A stretch of DNA of 14,907 nucleotides from Entamoeba invadens IP1 (taxonomy: Eukaryota; Evosea; Mastigamoebida; Endamoebidae), in NCBI RefSeq assembly GCF_000330505.1, contig NW_004191594.1, positions 59,368 to 74,274 on the forward strand. Reading direction: 5' to 3'. The notes under the pieces were generated by a model that was not told the origin of the DNA, did not search any database, and saw nothing but the letters and a program-made list of their open reading frames with translations. This document shows, piece by piece, positions 1-7,310 of this stretch. The translations under genes were made by a program, and so were the position numbers. Each line of letters starts with the position of its first letter. Position 1 is the first letter of the stretch.

Positions 1-892
1 ACAACAAGATCGAAGTCTTCACTTCAGTGTAATTGATGTGATTCGTTTGTGCTACCGCAGCATCTATAACAACTTGTGGGATCCCCGTTATGTTCGGCTT
101 TTTCTTTCGCGACGTCGCGATACGGACAAGTTTCACTATTATATAATAAGCAGAATCTAACACTATAGACCCAAAGAAAGTTAAGATGTAACTAATGGCT
201 TGAACCCCGGGGTGACTCTTCCCAAGGTCAAAGACTGTTAATCCACTACCTGTTATAGCAGAGACACAAGTAAAGAGGGCATCTATATAACTGACTTTAC
301 TGTCAAATAAGACACAGAAGAGTGCAAATAAGAAGCACACTGCTGTGAAGATCGAGAAGTGGATTATATAGTAATTCACAAAGTTGGGATAGATTGACAA
401 GAGGAGTTTCCGAAAGATTGTACTTATACCATACGCATCTTTGGAATCATCACTCGGCTGATCTTCGTTTTTGTCATAATACTTGTCACTACAATCTGAC
501 ATCTCTTTCTCTCGCCGACTCTCTTTTTGACGCTCTTTTTCAACTTTGACGGAATCTACAGGACGGATTCGTTTTTGCACAGTTGGTTCGGGGGCTGAAC
601 TCTCAGAATCTTCGTTTTGGGTTTGAGATTGAGAATCTGAACAAGTGACATATTCTTGAGAATCATCGTCAGTGTCTTTTTTGGATTTTTGACCATTCTT
701 GGAATGTGTGGAACGAACTTGAGATGATGTTTGAGATTCAAGTTGGGAAGGGCGCTGACTGCTTGTGGTGGTTGGGGAGATCGTCTCATTTTGTGTGTGC
801 GTCTTGTGAAGAGGAGATTCTTCGTTTTGTTGAGAACTGCTCTTTTCGCTCACACTCAAATTAAAAAGTGGGGGAACATGATCGTCAGCCAT
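1..892 (-). CDS. Trk/HKT-type cation (K+) transporter, N-terminal part, cut by window edge
   Basis: Reading leftward from the ATG at 892 gives 297 uninterrupted codons to the edge, so the 3' part is missing. Residues 1-155 are hydrophilic and rich in Ser, Gln, Asp and Glu (a cytosolic tail). Next come a membrane helix (about 170-196), a re-entrant P-loop and a second helix (about 229-257), the M1-P-M2 unit of the TrkH/KtrB/HKT superfamily. The P-loop reads YIDALFTCVSAITGSGL at 202-218, matching the family's 'DALF..VSA.T..GL' signature, with Gly217 at the selectivity-filter position. The family moves K+ or Na+ across membranes using four such units; here only the first is visible. The long disordered N-terminal tail is an oddity and could be regulatory. 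Family assignment is fairly sure; ion specificity is not known. Its promoter lies in the AT-rich spacer shared with the divergent secreted-protein gene. Confidence 0.8.
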   Translation of the reverse strand, partial: MADDHVPPLFNLSVSEKSSSQQNEESPLHKTHTQNETISPTTTSSQRPSQLESQTSSQVRSTHSKNGQKSKKDTDDDSQEYVTCSDSQSQTQNEDSESSAPEPTVQKRIRPVDSVKVEKERQKESRREKEMSDCSDKYYDKNEDQPSDDSKDAYGISTIFRKLLLSIYPNFVNYYIIHFSIFTAVCFLFALFCVLFDSKVSYIDALFTCVSAITGSGLTVFDLGKSHPGVQAISYILTFFGSIVLDSAYYIIVKLVRIATSRKKKPNITGIPQVVIDAAVAQTNHINYTEVKTSILL

Positions 893-1358
893 TAACTATG
901 TCTTTGGTGTTTGTTTTTTATGCAAAAAAACTTTTTGGGAGTTTGGAGTCGAATTTAACACGGCATTGCTGTGTTTTATTTACCATTTTATGTAATTGTT
1001 ACTTTAAGTATTAACCAACATATTAAAATGTCCAATCAAAGTGTTTTGATGATTATTGGTTGTGTTTTTGTCTTTACAATTTTTATTCACAAAAACAAGT
1101 GTTAATTATATAGATTTTGTATAGTTTTATTTATACTATTCTTTTTTCTTGAATGTATTTTAATATAACATTTTTTACTTCCAATAAAACAAGTCAATTA
1201 AGACTTAAGTAATAGGAAAAAAATTTAAAATTTCAATATAATGAATGGAAAAAAACAATAGGAAATAAAAAGTCGAAAATTGTTCAAGTAACTCATTATT
1301 TGTTTTTATTAACCATTTTTAAGTTATTTTGATGTCAAAAATTACCAAAAAAAATATT

Positions 1359-1411
1359 AAAAGCCATAACAATAAAAATATTTTTATGGTAAAAATATTG
1401 AAATGGCTTTT
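1359..1411. repeat. Inverted repeat with 35-base loop
   Basis: Arm AAAAGCCAT at 1359-1367 pairs perfectly with ATGGCTTTT at 1403-1411. The loop contains a further self-complementary core, TAAAAATATTTTTA, so the element could form a cruciform or a stacked hairpin. The arms carry G and C bases in an otherwise A/T-only neighbourhood, which makes chance pairing less likely but not excluded. Confidence 0.5.
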
Positions 1412-1918
1412 TATTGCGAAATTTTGGAAATTTTAATATTATTTTTGTCTACCTTTATTGGTGATTAATAAAAAAAATATTTGTTATTAGTTTTGTTATT
1501 AATTATTCGAAATATCCCGTTCTTTTTCTTTTAAAATTTAAATTGATAAATATTTTTTTATTATGTGAAACAATTACTATCTTTATAAAAAAATTATTAT
1601 TGATAAAATTAAAATAATTAATTGTTTTATAATTATTAATTACCAAATGTTTGATTTTGCCAATTAAAAATGAATAGTTATTAGTTCAAAATGCACATTT
1701 TTTCAACCTTAAATACAAATAATATGTATTATAAAATATAATTTCCAAAATAATTTAATATAATACATTTTTAAAACAAAAAAATTTTTAAAAAATTTTA
1801 ATTGACTTTCATTTTACAACTAATAATAATTTTTATTATAAATAATGAATAGCAAAAAAAAAAAATATAAAATTGTTTTTAACAATAGAAAAACATTTTG
1901 TTTAACATTTTTTAAATA

Positions 1919-1925
1919 TGAACAA
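1919..1925 (+). promoter_or_regulatory. Possible GAAC-type core promoter element
   Basis: The stretch TTTTTTAAATATGAACAAAA puts a TATA-like A/T box directly before ATGAACA, about 30 bases upstream of the chosen ATG at 1953. E. histolytica core promoters carry a TATA-like box, a GAAC element and an initiator close to the start codon. The placement supports a start at 1953 rather than 1845. The motif is short, so this is suggestive only. Confidence 0.35.
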
Positions 1926-1952
1926 AAACAAAACTCAAAACAAAGAAATAAA

Positions 1953-2492
1953 ATGTTGTTTTCTTTACTTATTCTTATTTGTGTAAAAGCGGGTCATCTT
2001 ATGTCATCAGTGACTTACGGATACCTTACAGATATTGTAGAAAATCAGTGCTATCAAATCCCCGGGACTTTACAACCCTTCCGGGCGGTGCTTGACAAGG
2101 GTAATGTCGTTCTTAATTTATATAAAGAAAAGAACTGTACACATTACATAGCAAAAATTTTAGCCGTCAATTCAGGTCTCCCAGACTTCAATAGTTTTTT
2201 CTATACCGAACGACTTCCAAAGATCTCAGGAGCAAATTATAAGTTGAGTGCAGACCCAGAATACGGGGTTAACTGTTATTTCCTCAGCGACTGTGTTCCA
2301 AATTACAGAGACTCTGTGAGATTCAATGTTACTATTGAGGGAGATGTTGTAAAGCAGAATGTGTATACGTGGGACGATGAAGAATGTAAATCATCTCCAA
2401 TCTCAACCAACACATACAACTGTTATGAAGTGACAGGAGGTCGTTATATGGACTGCTCAAGATACTTCACATACGACACGCCTCAGCATTAA
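1953..2492 (+). CDS. Small secreted cysteine-containing protein, unknown function
   Basis: The frame is open from an ATG at 1845, but the first 36 codons are Lys/Asn-rich and spacer-like. The ATG at 1953 starts a clean signal peptide (MLFSLLILICVKAGHLMSS, hydrophobic core 2-11), so I chose it, giving 179 residues. The mature part has seven cysteines (33, 62, 108, 114, 145, 157, 168) and two N-glycosylation sequons (N61-C-T, N125-V-T). It shows no second membrane helix, KDEL-type signal or GPI-like hydrophobic tail. This fits a small disulfide-bonded protein that is secreted or held in vacuoles. The odd cysteine count leaves one unpaired or free for dimerisation. I do not recognise the family; it lacks the closely spaced CxCxC pattern of Jacob-type cyst lectins. 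It converges on the phosphatase gene, with 166 bases between the stops. Confidence 0.75.
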   Translation: MLFSLLILICVKAGHLMSSVTYGYLTDIVENQCYQIPGTLQPFRAVLDKGNVVLNLYKEKNCTHYIAKILAVNSGLPDFNSFFYTERLPKISGANYKLSADPEYGVNCYFLSDCVPNYRDSVRFNVTIEGDVVKQNVYTWDDEECKSSPISTNTYNCYEVTGGRYMDCSRYFTYDTPQH

Positions 2493-2658
2493 TCGTCTTT
2501 CTTCGATAAATATTCTTTTTTTCTATCCCCAAATTTTTCCTCGTTCAACCATTTTCAATCTCGTCAATATTTGATGAACATTGACAAAAACAACTCTTAT
2601 TATAGTATATGTAAACCATAACTTACTATATAGAATTTACATTTGATCTTTTAAGTTG

Positions 2659-3908
2659 TTACAAGTTTCCGAGTGGACTTAATCCTTCGTCAATTTCTCC
2701 ATACCCGGACGAGGGGTAAGGTGTGCTCTTTCCGTCCTTCTCGCCCTGGTTTTTGTTTTTCTTGATTTTTGTGATGTTTCGATAAGAAGGATCGCAAAAG
2801 AGAGTGAATGAGAGACAATTCAATCCCGAGATTTTGAGGACTGCGCCGGTATTTAAGAATTTGCCTTGGTAGAATGAAGCAGAGAAGACAGAGACGCATG
2901 GCATCTTCACTGTGAATCCGTCGACAAAGCAATGGCCTCGGACTAACATTTCGAAGCCATTCTTTTCCAAAAAGCCCATCAAAGCCTTCTTTCCAAATAC
3001 AACGGAGATGCCGCGCTTTGTGTTTAATTCGAAGCCATTGACTTTTGGAGAGTAATCGCTCCACACCAAATCACAAAGAAGTCCACTCCACGGGATATCT
3101 GTCGGTCTGCTAATCCGTTGTAATTGACTGAACTCTTTGAGGTACGGCGACAACCCTCCGTGGACGCAGAAGATTTTGTTGTTGACAGACGCGGTGAACG
3201 GAAAGACGTTGAATGTCGAAACAAACGCATTCCACACTAGTAAGTCGCCGTATTTCAACAAACACTCGTTTTGAAACCCATAATAGCGATTGATCTGTGC
3301 ACACTCGTGGTCGCCACGCAAGAGAAATATGTTGTCCGGGTGTTGGATTTTTAAGGCGTAAAGAAGTACTAACACTTCGACTCCATATTTCCCTCGATCA
3401 ACGTAATCACCAAGAAATAAGTACGTCGTTGCGGGGGGTAAACCCTCTTCAATGAAGATCCGGAGGAGGTCGTTGAGTTGTCCATGGATATCACCAACTA
3501 CGACTATTGGGCCATGGAGGAATAAATGTGTTGTCGTACTTAAAAGGAGGGTTCGAATGTGTTGGCATAAGAAGCTGTCAATTAAGCGTTTAATGAAATT
3601 TTTAATAAGTGTTCGTAGAAATATAATTTGTGCGTTGTTGTATTTGACCGACATTTGATGTAACGAGTTAAATTTCTATATGAAAAACAATCTGAATAAT
3701 AATAAAAGCGCTAATTTATTTTTTATTAGTCTTGTGTTAAGACAATTGTTGAATGTTATAATTATAATGTTATAATAACAAACAAAATAGTAGAAGACGG
3801 AATTATTGAAGGCGACGTATAACGACTGTTAAATATGTCAACAATAAGTTTGTCAAGGTCTGGTACAAACGAGGTGATTGGTACCATTAGTTTTCCTCGT
3901 TGTGCCAT
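2659..3908 (-). CDS. PPP-family Ser/Thr protein phosphatase catalytic subunit (PP1-like, divergent), two exons
   Basis: Proposed join: exon 1 3908-3784, exon 2 3574-2659, 346 residues. Metal and catalytic motifs are in PPP order: GDIHGQ 69-74, GDYVDRG 97-103, RGDHE 128-132, HGG 180-182, WSD about 213-215, RG 229-230, RGH 254-256 and SASFYQG near 277. The family removes phosphate from Ser/Thr using two metals. The metal-binding Asn of RGNHE is Asp here, RAH is RGH, and SAPNYCG is SASFYQG; His131, Arg229, His256 and Tyr277 are kept, so activity is plausible. The continuous frame would allow an ATG at 3654, but that start leaves an N-terminus unlike PPP enzymes. Splicing restores exactly 25 residues from the Leu-Cys pair to GDIHGQ, as in PP1. 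The C-terminal tail after about 300 is Lys/Ser/Gly-rich and unlike PP1. Substrates and partners are unknown. Confidence 0.82.
3575..3783 (-). other. Predicted 209-base intron in the phosphatase gene
   Basis: The donor is GTTTGTTATT (3783 leftward), the Entamoeba-type 5' splice site; the acceptor is TTGACAG ending at 3575. Exon 1 ends in phase 2 and exon 2 supplies one base, completing a Phe codon. ACAG is the only AG acceptor between the in-frame stop at 3678-3676 and the conserved region, and it gives the frame and spacing expected from PP1. The intron contains stops and A/T-rich palindromes. It is long for this genus, the main reservation. Confidence 0.72.
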
Positions 3909-3971
3909 GTATAGTATTTTAAACAAGATCAAGTTGTGTTAAAGGCTTCAAAATTTTTTAAGCTTTCCTTT

Positions 3972-3981
3972 GGTTCATTTA
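3972..3981 (-). promoter_or_regulatory. GAAC-like element upstream of phosphatase exon 1
   Basis: On the minus strand the sequence reads GTATTTTAAATGAACCA, combining a TATA-like GTATTTTAAA with AATGAAC. It lies 64-73 bases upstream of the ATG at 3908. A second A/T box (TTTAAAATAC) lies about 20 bases upstream. Similar motifs define E. histolytica core promoters. It supports a start at 3908 but is short and unproven. Confidence 0.35.
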
Positions 3982-4522
3982 AAATACTGTTGCCGATTGT
4001 GATATTAAATCCCGTGTGTTGAGGAATTTTAATTCTATTTATTATATAAATATACAATTAAAATACTTCTTCATTGATTGTATTCTGTTTGGTTTCAACT
4101 TTTTCAATCTTCTCTCGTCTTCAATCACTCATCATGAATCGATTTCAAGAACCATCTTAATCCTCTGAGTTTTATTAGAATCGAAATATTTGTTCAAATA
4201 AAATTGCATTTTAATAATAATTTGTGCTCTTATAAAACATGTTTTGGTTATTTTGAATAGGTAATTTTTGTACTATTAATTATAATATTATTACTATTTG
4301 ACAGTTAATCACAAAAATAATAATGATTTGGTTATGGTAAAATTATAGTTTATATTTGAATTTTTTTTTAATTCATAACTTTCTCCAAAAAAGTTGGCAT
4401 CTTTTTTATTCCAAAATGTTTTCTGGACGTTAATATTATTAAAAACATTCAATTTTTTTTCAACATTTTTCTTTCGGTTATTTATTGTTTTTAATTTAGT
4501 ATTTTTAACTATATTAAAATAA

Positions 4523-4568
4523 TTATAATTTAAAAATTATAAGTTAAACTATTTTAACTATAGTTAAA
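4523..4568. repeat. Cluster of overlapping short palindromes
   Basis: Three perfect elements lie side by side: TTATAATT/AATTATAA around TAAA (4523-4542), AGTTAAA/TTTAACT around CTAT (4542-4559), and the gapless 16-base palindrome TTTAACTATAGTTAAA (4553-4568). The last two share an arm, so alternative foldings compete. A/T-rich DNA yields palindromes easily by chance, so function is uncertain. Confidence 0.45.
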
Positions 4569-4713
4569 TATTTTTAAGAGTTTGATATTTTAATAAATTC
4601 CACATATTTTGACTAAACTAAAAACGATCATTCAAACCAAAACGAAAGATAATTACTCCATCAAAAAAATGAGACAAGAGATTACAAAACGCGGAAAGAA
4701 AGAGTATTCAAGG

Positions 4714-4720
4714 GTATTTA
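4714..4720 (+). promoter_or_regulatory. TATA-like box GTATTTA for the CUE-like gene
   Basis: GTATTTA lies 37-43 bases before the ATG at 4757 and resembles the E. histolytica TATA consensus GTATTTAAA. With the genus's very short leaders it argues that transcription starts after the small ATG frame at 4669 and that 4757 is the true start. Confidence 0.4.
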
Positions 4721-4756
4721 TTGAGAAGAAAGCAAACAGTAAATCACCTTAGAATA

Positions 4757-5005
4757 ATGCAGTTCAGTGACAACACCGTTTTCCATCAATATATTTCACA
4801 GTCCGCCGACCCATCCGACATTAAGTACCCATACGAACTGCTTCTTGCAATCCAAATGAACTTTGGCAAGAAAGTCCCACTTCAGTACATTGAGGACACG
4901 TTGCGCAAAAATGACAACGATCTCTTTTTGACTCTCAAAGATCTTAACGAGACATTAAGCACCGCACAGATCTTTCCAAACCAACAGACTGCTCGTGAAG
5001 AGTAA
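4757..5005 (+). CDS. Small CUE/UBA-like protein, 82 residues
   Basis: The longest open frame begins with a TTG at 4721, unlikely to start a nuclear gene, so I start at the ATG at 4757 (MQFSDNTVFHQYISQS...). The protein is soluble and hydrophilic, with no signal peptide or membrane helix. Residues about 26-65 have the hydrophobic pattern of a three-helix CUE or UBA ubiquitin-binding domain: a Met-Asn-Phe-Gly turn, 'IEDTLRKNDND', then 'LKDLNE'. That resemblance is my reading of the pattern, not a firm match. The codon choice is gene-like and the composition stands out from the A/T-rich flanks, supporting a real gene. It lies between two long spacers, upstream of and co-oriented with the glucosidase gene, but 486 bases separate them, so they need not be linked. 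Confidence 0.6.
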   Translation: MQFSDNTVFHQYISQSADPSDIKYPYELLLAIQMNFGKKVPLQYIEDTLRKNDNDLFLTLKDLNETLSTAQIFPNQQTAREE

Positions 5006-5491
5006 TGTTTTCATTTCAAAATGAATATTCTATTTTTTGGTTTTAACTAATATTTTTACTATAAATATTTATTCTTTTAGTTATTTACTTAATTATAAAA
5101 TTATAATTCGACTTAATATATTGTCTAGTTTTCAATCCATTTTCCAAATATCATTTCTAATAAAACTCTAATAAATAGCTAATTACCAATATAGTTTACT
5201 TTTCAAAAGACGGAAAGAATTATTTTTTGATAAGAATTTTTTTGAGTAGAAATACTAATTTAATTATAATTTGTTACTAATAAAAAAAGTATAATGAAAA
5301 AAGGAACTTTTCTACCAATATAATAAATAAATGAAAAAAATTTTAATGTCAAAAGCCCGAAACAACACATAAAAAACACACTGAGTAATTTCTCTTCAAT
5401 TTTCTTCTAAAAAATCCAAACGACTTCTTTGTCACCAATTTTCAGATCTTCTGTATAAATACGAGATTATCACAATACACTAGATCCAAAG
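5006..5491. other. Intergenic spacer before the glucosidase gene
   Basis: 486 bases, strongly A/T-rich, without a credible gene. The only ATG frame of note, at about 5331, is 13 codons long. The last 40 bases hold the promoter region of the glucosidase gene, including a TATA box at 5454-5461. Confidence 0.6.
5454..5461 (+). promoter_or_regulatory. TATA box of the GH13 gene
   Basis: TATAAATA lies 31-38 bases before the ATG at 5492, the expected distance for an Entamoeba promoter with a leader of only a few bases. It is one of the clearest promoter motifs in the window. Confidence 0.5.
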
Positions 5492-7132
5492 ATGTCGAGC
5501 GAGCAACCCACACGTTGTTGGTGGAAAGAAGGAGTAGTCTACCAGATCTATTGTCGCAGTTTTAAGGACACCACAGGGAATGGATTTGGTGATTTAGATG
5601 GTATAATTTCGAAGATCCCGTATCTCCAAGATCTTGGGGTGACGATAGTGTGGCTGAATCCTATCTATGCAAGTCCCGATGCAGACAATGGATATGACAT
5701 TTCCGATTATTATAGTATTTCGAGTAAGTTTGGTGATATGAAGAAGTTTGATGAGTTATTAAGTCGAATGCATTCTGCTGGTATTAAAGTAGTGATGGAT
5801 TTAGTAGTGAATCATACGAGTAGTGAACATCCCTGGTTTAAAGCGAGTGTAACAGGGGAAGGGGATAAGAAGGATTATTACATATGGTCGAAAGAGACAA
5901 ATGATTGGCGGACCTTCTTTAGTCAAAGTGCTTGGGAATACAATGCGACGCGACAGGAGTATTACCTTCATCTTTTTGCAAAAGGGCAGCCTGATTTAAA
6001 TTGGGAGAACTCATCTGTCCGGAGTGATGTGTATAAGATGATGAATTGGTGGTTTGAGAAAGGGATTGATGGCTTCCGAATGGATGTCATTAACATGATC
6101 TCTAAAGTCATTCAATTTCCAACGGGTGGTGTTTTTTTGAATGGGCCGAAGATCCACGACTACCTTCAAGAGATGAATACCAAAGTCTTAAGTAAATATG
6201 ATTGTTTTACTGTTGGAGAGATGCCTGGAGTAGACAGTCAGTTAGCTTCGTTATATACATCTCCGGAACGAAAAGAGTTACAGATGGTTTTTCAATTTGA
6301 ACACGTGTCGATTGGATATCAACATGGAGACAAATGGGCGAAAGGGGAATGGAAGTTAACGGAGTTAAAGAAGTGTTTAATGAAGTGGCAAAGTGAGTTA
6401 CATGGACGTGGATGGAATTCGTTGTATTTAAATAATCATGACCAACCAAGACAAGTCAGTCGATGGGGAGATGATCAGAAGTATCGAGTAGAAAGTGCTA
6501 AAATGTTGGCTACGATGCTTCACACCTTAGAGGGAACACCTTATATCTATCAAGGCGAAGAGATAGGAATGACTAATTTTAAAGTCGAGAGAATAGAAGA
6601 CATCGATGACTGTGAAACACTTGGAAGGTGGGAAGAGATCCAAACTACTCATCAATTAACTTTGGAACAATTCTTAGAAAGAGCGTCGGAAGTCGGGAGA
6701 GATAATGCGAGAACTCCTATGCAATGGGATGAGACGGAAAACGCAGGATTTACTCATGGAAAGCCTTGGCTTCGAGTCAATCCAAATTACAAAGAAATTA
6801 ATGTCAAAAAGGCTTTAGAAGACAAAGACTCGATTTTCTATTACTATCAAAAACTATTGAAATTAAGAAAAGAAAATAGTATAATGGTCTATGGAGTAAC
6901 TCATTCAATTCTCGACGAAAACGAATCGATTTTCGCTTACACTCGGTCCTTCGAAGAAAAAACTTGGCTTATCATCTTAAATTTCTTCGGTCAAGAAACT
7001 CTCTTCGAAGCTCCAGAAAACCTCAATACTAAAAATCATAAACTCATCATTAGCAATTATCAAGTCGACAACGAAGAAGATATCCAGAAGTTTATTTTGA
7101 AACCTTATGAAGCAAGAGTCTACTCTTTATAA
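5492..7132 (+). CDS. GH13 oligo-1,6-glucosidase / alpha-glucosidase
   Basis: 546 residues, about the length of bacterial MalL-type enzymes (around 555-560). It hydrolyses terminal alpha-glucosidic bonds of isomalto- and malto-oligosaccharides. Visible GH13 regions: WWKEGVVYQIYCRSFKD at the N-terminus; region I MDLVVNH (102-108); QPDLN (166-170), the oligo-1,6-glucosidase subfamily marker; region II GFRMDVIN with nucleophile Asp198; region III VGEMPG with acid/base Glu243; region IV NNHDQPR with stabiliser Asp317. A C-terminal beta domain ends it. Val199 after the nucleophile is the residue linked to alpha-1,6 preference in isomaltases, where maltases have Thr or Ala, so I predict isomaltase-like activity. 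There is no signal peptide, so it is cytosolic and may act on glycogen-derived or imported oligosaccharides. Close likeness to bacterial enzymes suggests an old lateral transfer. Codon use becomes more A/T-rich toward the 3' end. Start: first ATG after the TATA box. Confidence 0.93.
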   Translation: MSSEQPTRCWWKEGVVYQIYCRSFKDTTGNGFGDLDGIISKIPYLQDLGVTIVWLNPIYASPDADNGYDISDYYSISSKFGDMKKFDELLSRMHSAGIKVVMDLVVNHTSSEHPWFKASVTGEGDKKDYYIWSKETNDWRTFFSQSAWEYNATRQEYYLHLFAKGQPDLNWENSSVRSDVYKMMNWWFEKGIDGFRMDVINMISKVIQFPTGGVFLNGPKIHDYLQEMNTKVLSKYDCFTVGEMPGVDSQLASLYTSPERKELQMVFQFEHVSIGYQHGDKWAKGEWKLTELKKCLMKWQSELHGRGWNSLYLNNHDQPRQVSRWGDDQKYRVESAKMLATMLHTLEGTPYIYQGEEIGMTNFKVERIEDIDDCETLGRWEEIQTTHQLTLEQFLERASEVGRDNARTPMQWDETENAGFTHGKPWLRVNPNYKEINVKKALEDKDSIFYYYQKLLKLRKENSIMVYGVTHSILDENESIFAYTRSFEEKTWLIILNFFGQETLFEAPENLNTKNHKLIISNYQVDNEEDIQKFILKPYEARVYSL

Positions 7133-7144
7133 GCTAATGCTTCC

Positions 7145-7168
7145 TTTAACCATTTTTTTATGGTTAAA
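7145..7168. terminator. Perfect hairpin just downstream of the GH13 stop
   Basis: TTTAACCAT (7145-7153) and ATGGTTAAA (7160-7168) form a perfect 9-bp stem with a six-T loop, starting 12 bases after the glucosidase stop. A 3'-end processing or transcript-stability role is possible. Eukaryotic genes do not use hairpin terminators in the bacterial sense, so 'terminator' is only the nearest category. Confidence 0.35.
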
Positions 7169-7207
7169 AATACTATTGGTATTATCAATAATAATATTAT
7201 AAAGAAA

Positions 7208-7301
7208 CTATTAATAAATACTATTAATAAACTATTAATAAACTATTAATAAACTATTAATAAATACTATTAATAAATACTATTAATAAACTATTAATAA
7301 A
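7208..7301. repeat. Tandem repeat, eight units of CTATTAATAAA / CTATTAATAAATA
   Basis: Eight uninterrupted copies in two lengths: an 11-base unit, CTATTAATAAA, and a 13-base unit with two extra bases (TA). The order is 13, 11, 11, 11, 13, 13, 11, 11, with no base changes inside units. The array fills the gap between two convergent genes and ends nine bases before the stop of the 290-residue gene. Perfect identity suggests recent slippage or unequal exchange, so copy number may vary between strains. Confidence 0.9.
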
Positions 7302-7310
7302 CTACTTCAA

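Larger units (their letters stand above)
893..1952. other. AT-rich intergenic spacer between divergent genes
   Basis: About 1.06 kb between the divergent transporter and secreted-protein genes. It is extremely AT-rich, with many stops in all frames and no tRNA-like or coding signal that I can see. It must hold both promoters. It includes an inverted repeat at 1359-1411, listed separately. In-frame codons from 1845 to 1952 belong to the longest open frame of the secreted protein but are probably leader or upstream DNA. Confidence 0.6.
3909..4756. other. Intergenic spacer between divergent phosphatase and small CUE-like gene
   Basis: About 850 bases. The stretch from 4085 to 4170 is less A/T-biased. 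On the plus strand it has a pyrimidine-rich run before an eight-codon ATG frame at 4134. On the minus strand it has a short stop-bounded frame rich in Lys and Arg. Neither has homology I recognise nor a usable splice site, so I call no gene. From 4500 to 4570 the DNA is packed with overlapping palindromes. A 27-codon ATG frame at 4669-4752 probably lies upstream of transcription start. Confidence 0.55.

Noticed and set aside
2690..3304. Alternative minus-strand frames inside the phosphatase gene
   Set aside because: They are out-of-frame shadows of a gene with intact PPP motifs.
3676..3678. Canonical TAG acceptor upstream of the phosphatase ATG at 3654
   Set aside because: It is out of phase with exon 1 and produces a stop before the catalytic domain.
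3836..3943. 35-codon plus-strand ATG frame
   Set aside because: It is antisense to the predicted phosphatase exon 1 and has no homology or independent support.
3909..4756. tRNA or other structured RNA gene in the spacer
   Set aside because: No B-box (GGTTCGANTCC-like) or cloverleaf pairing was found; GGTTCATTTAAA near 3972 does not fit.
7208..7301. CRISPR-like array
   Set aside because: The units are directly adjacent with no unique spacers, A/T-only apart from one C, and in a eukaryotic setting; it is a simple tandem repeat.
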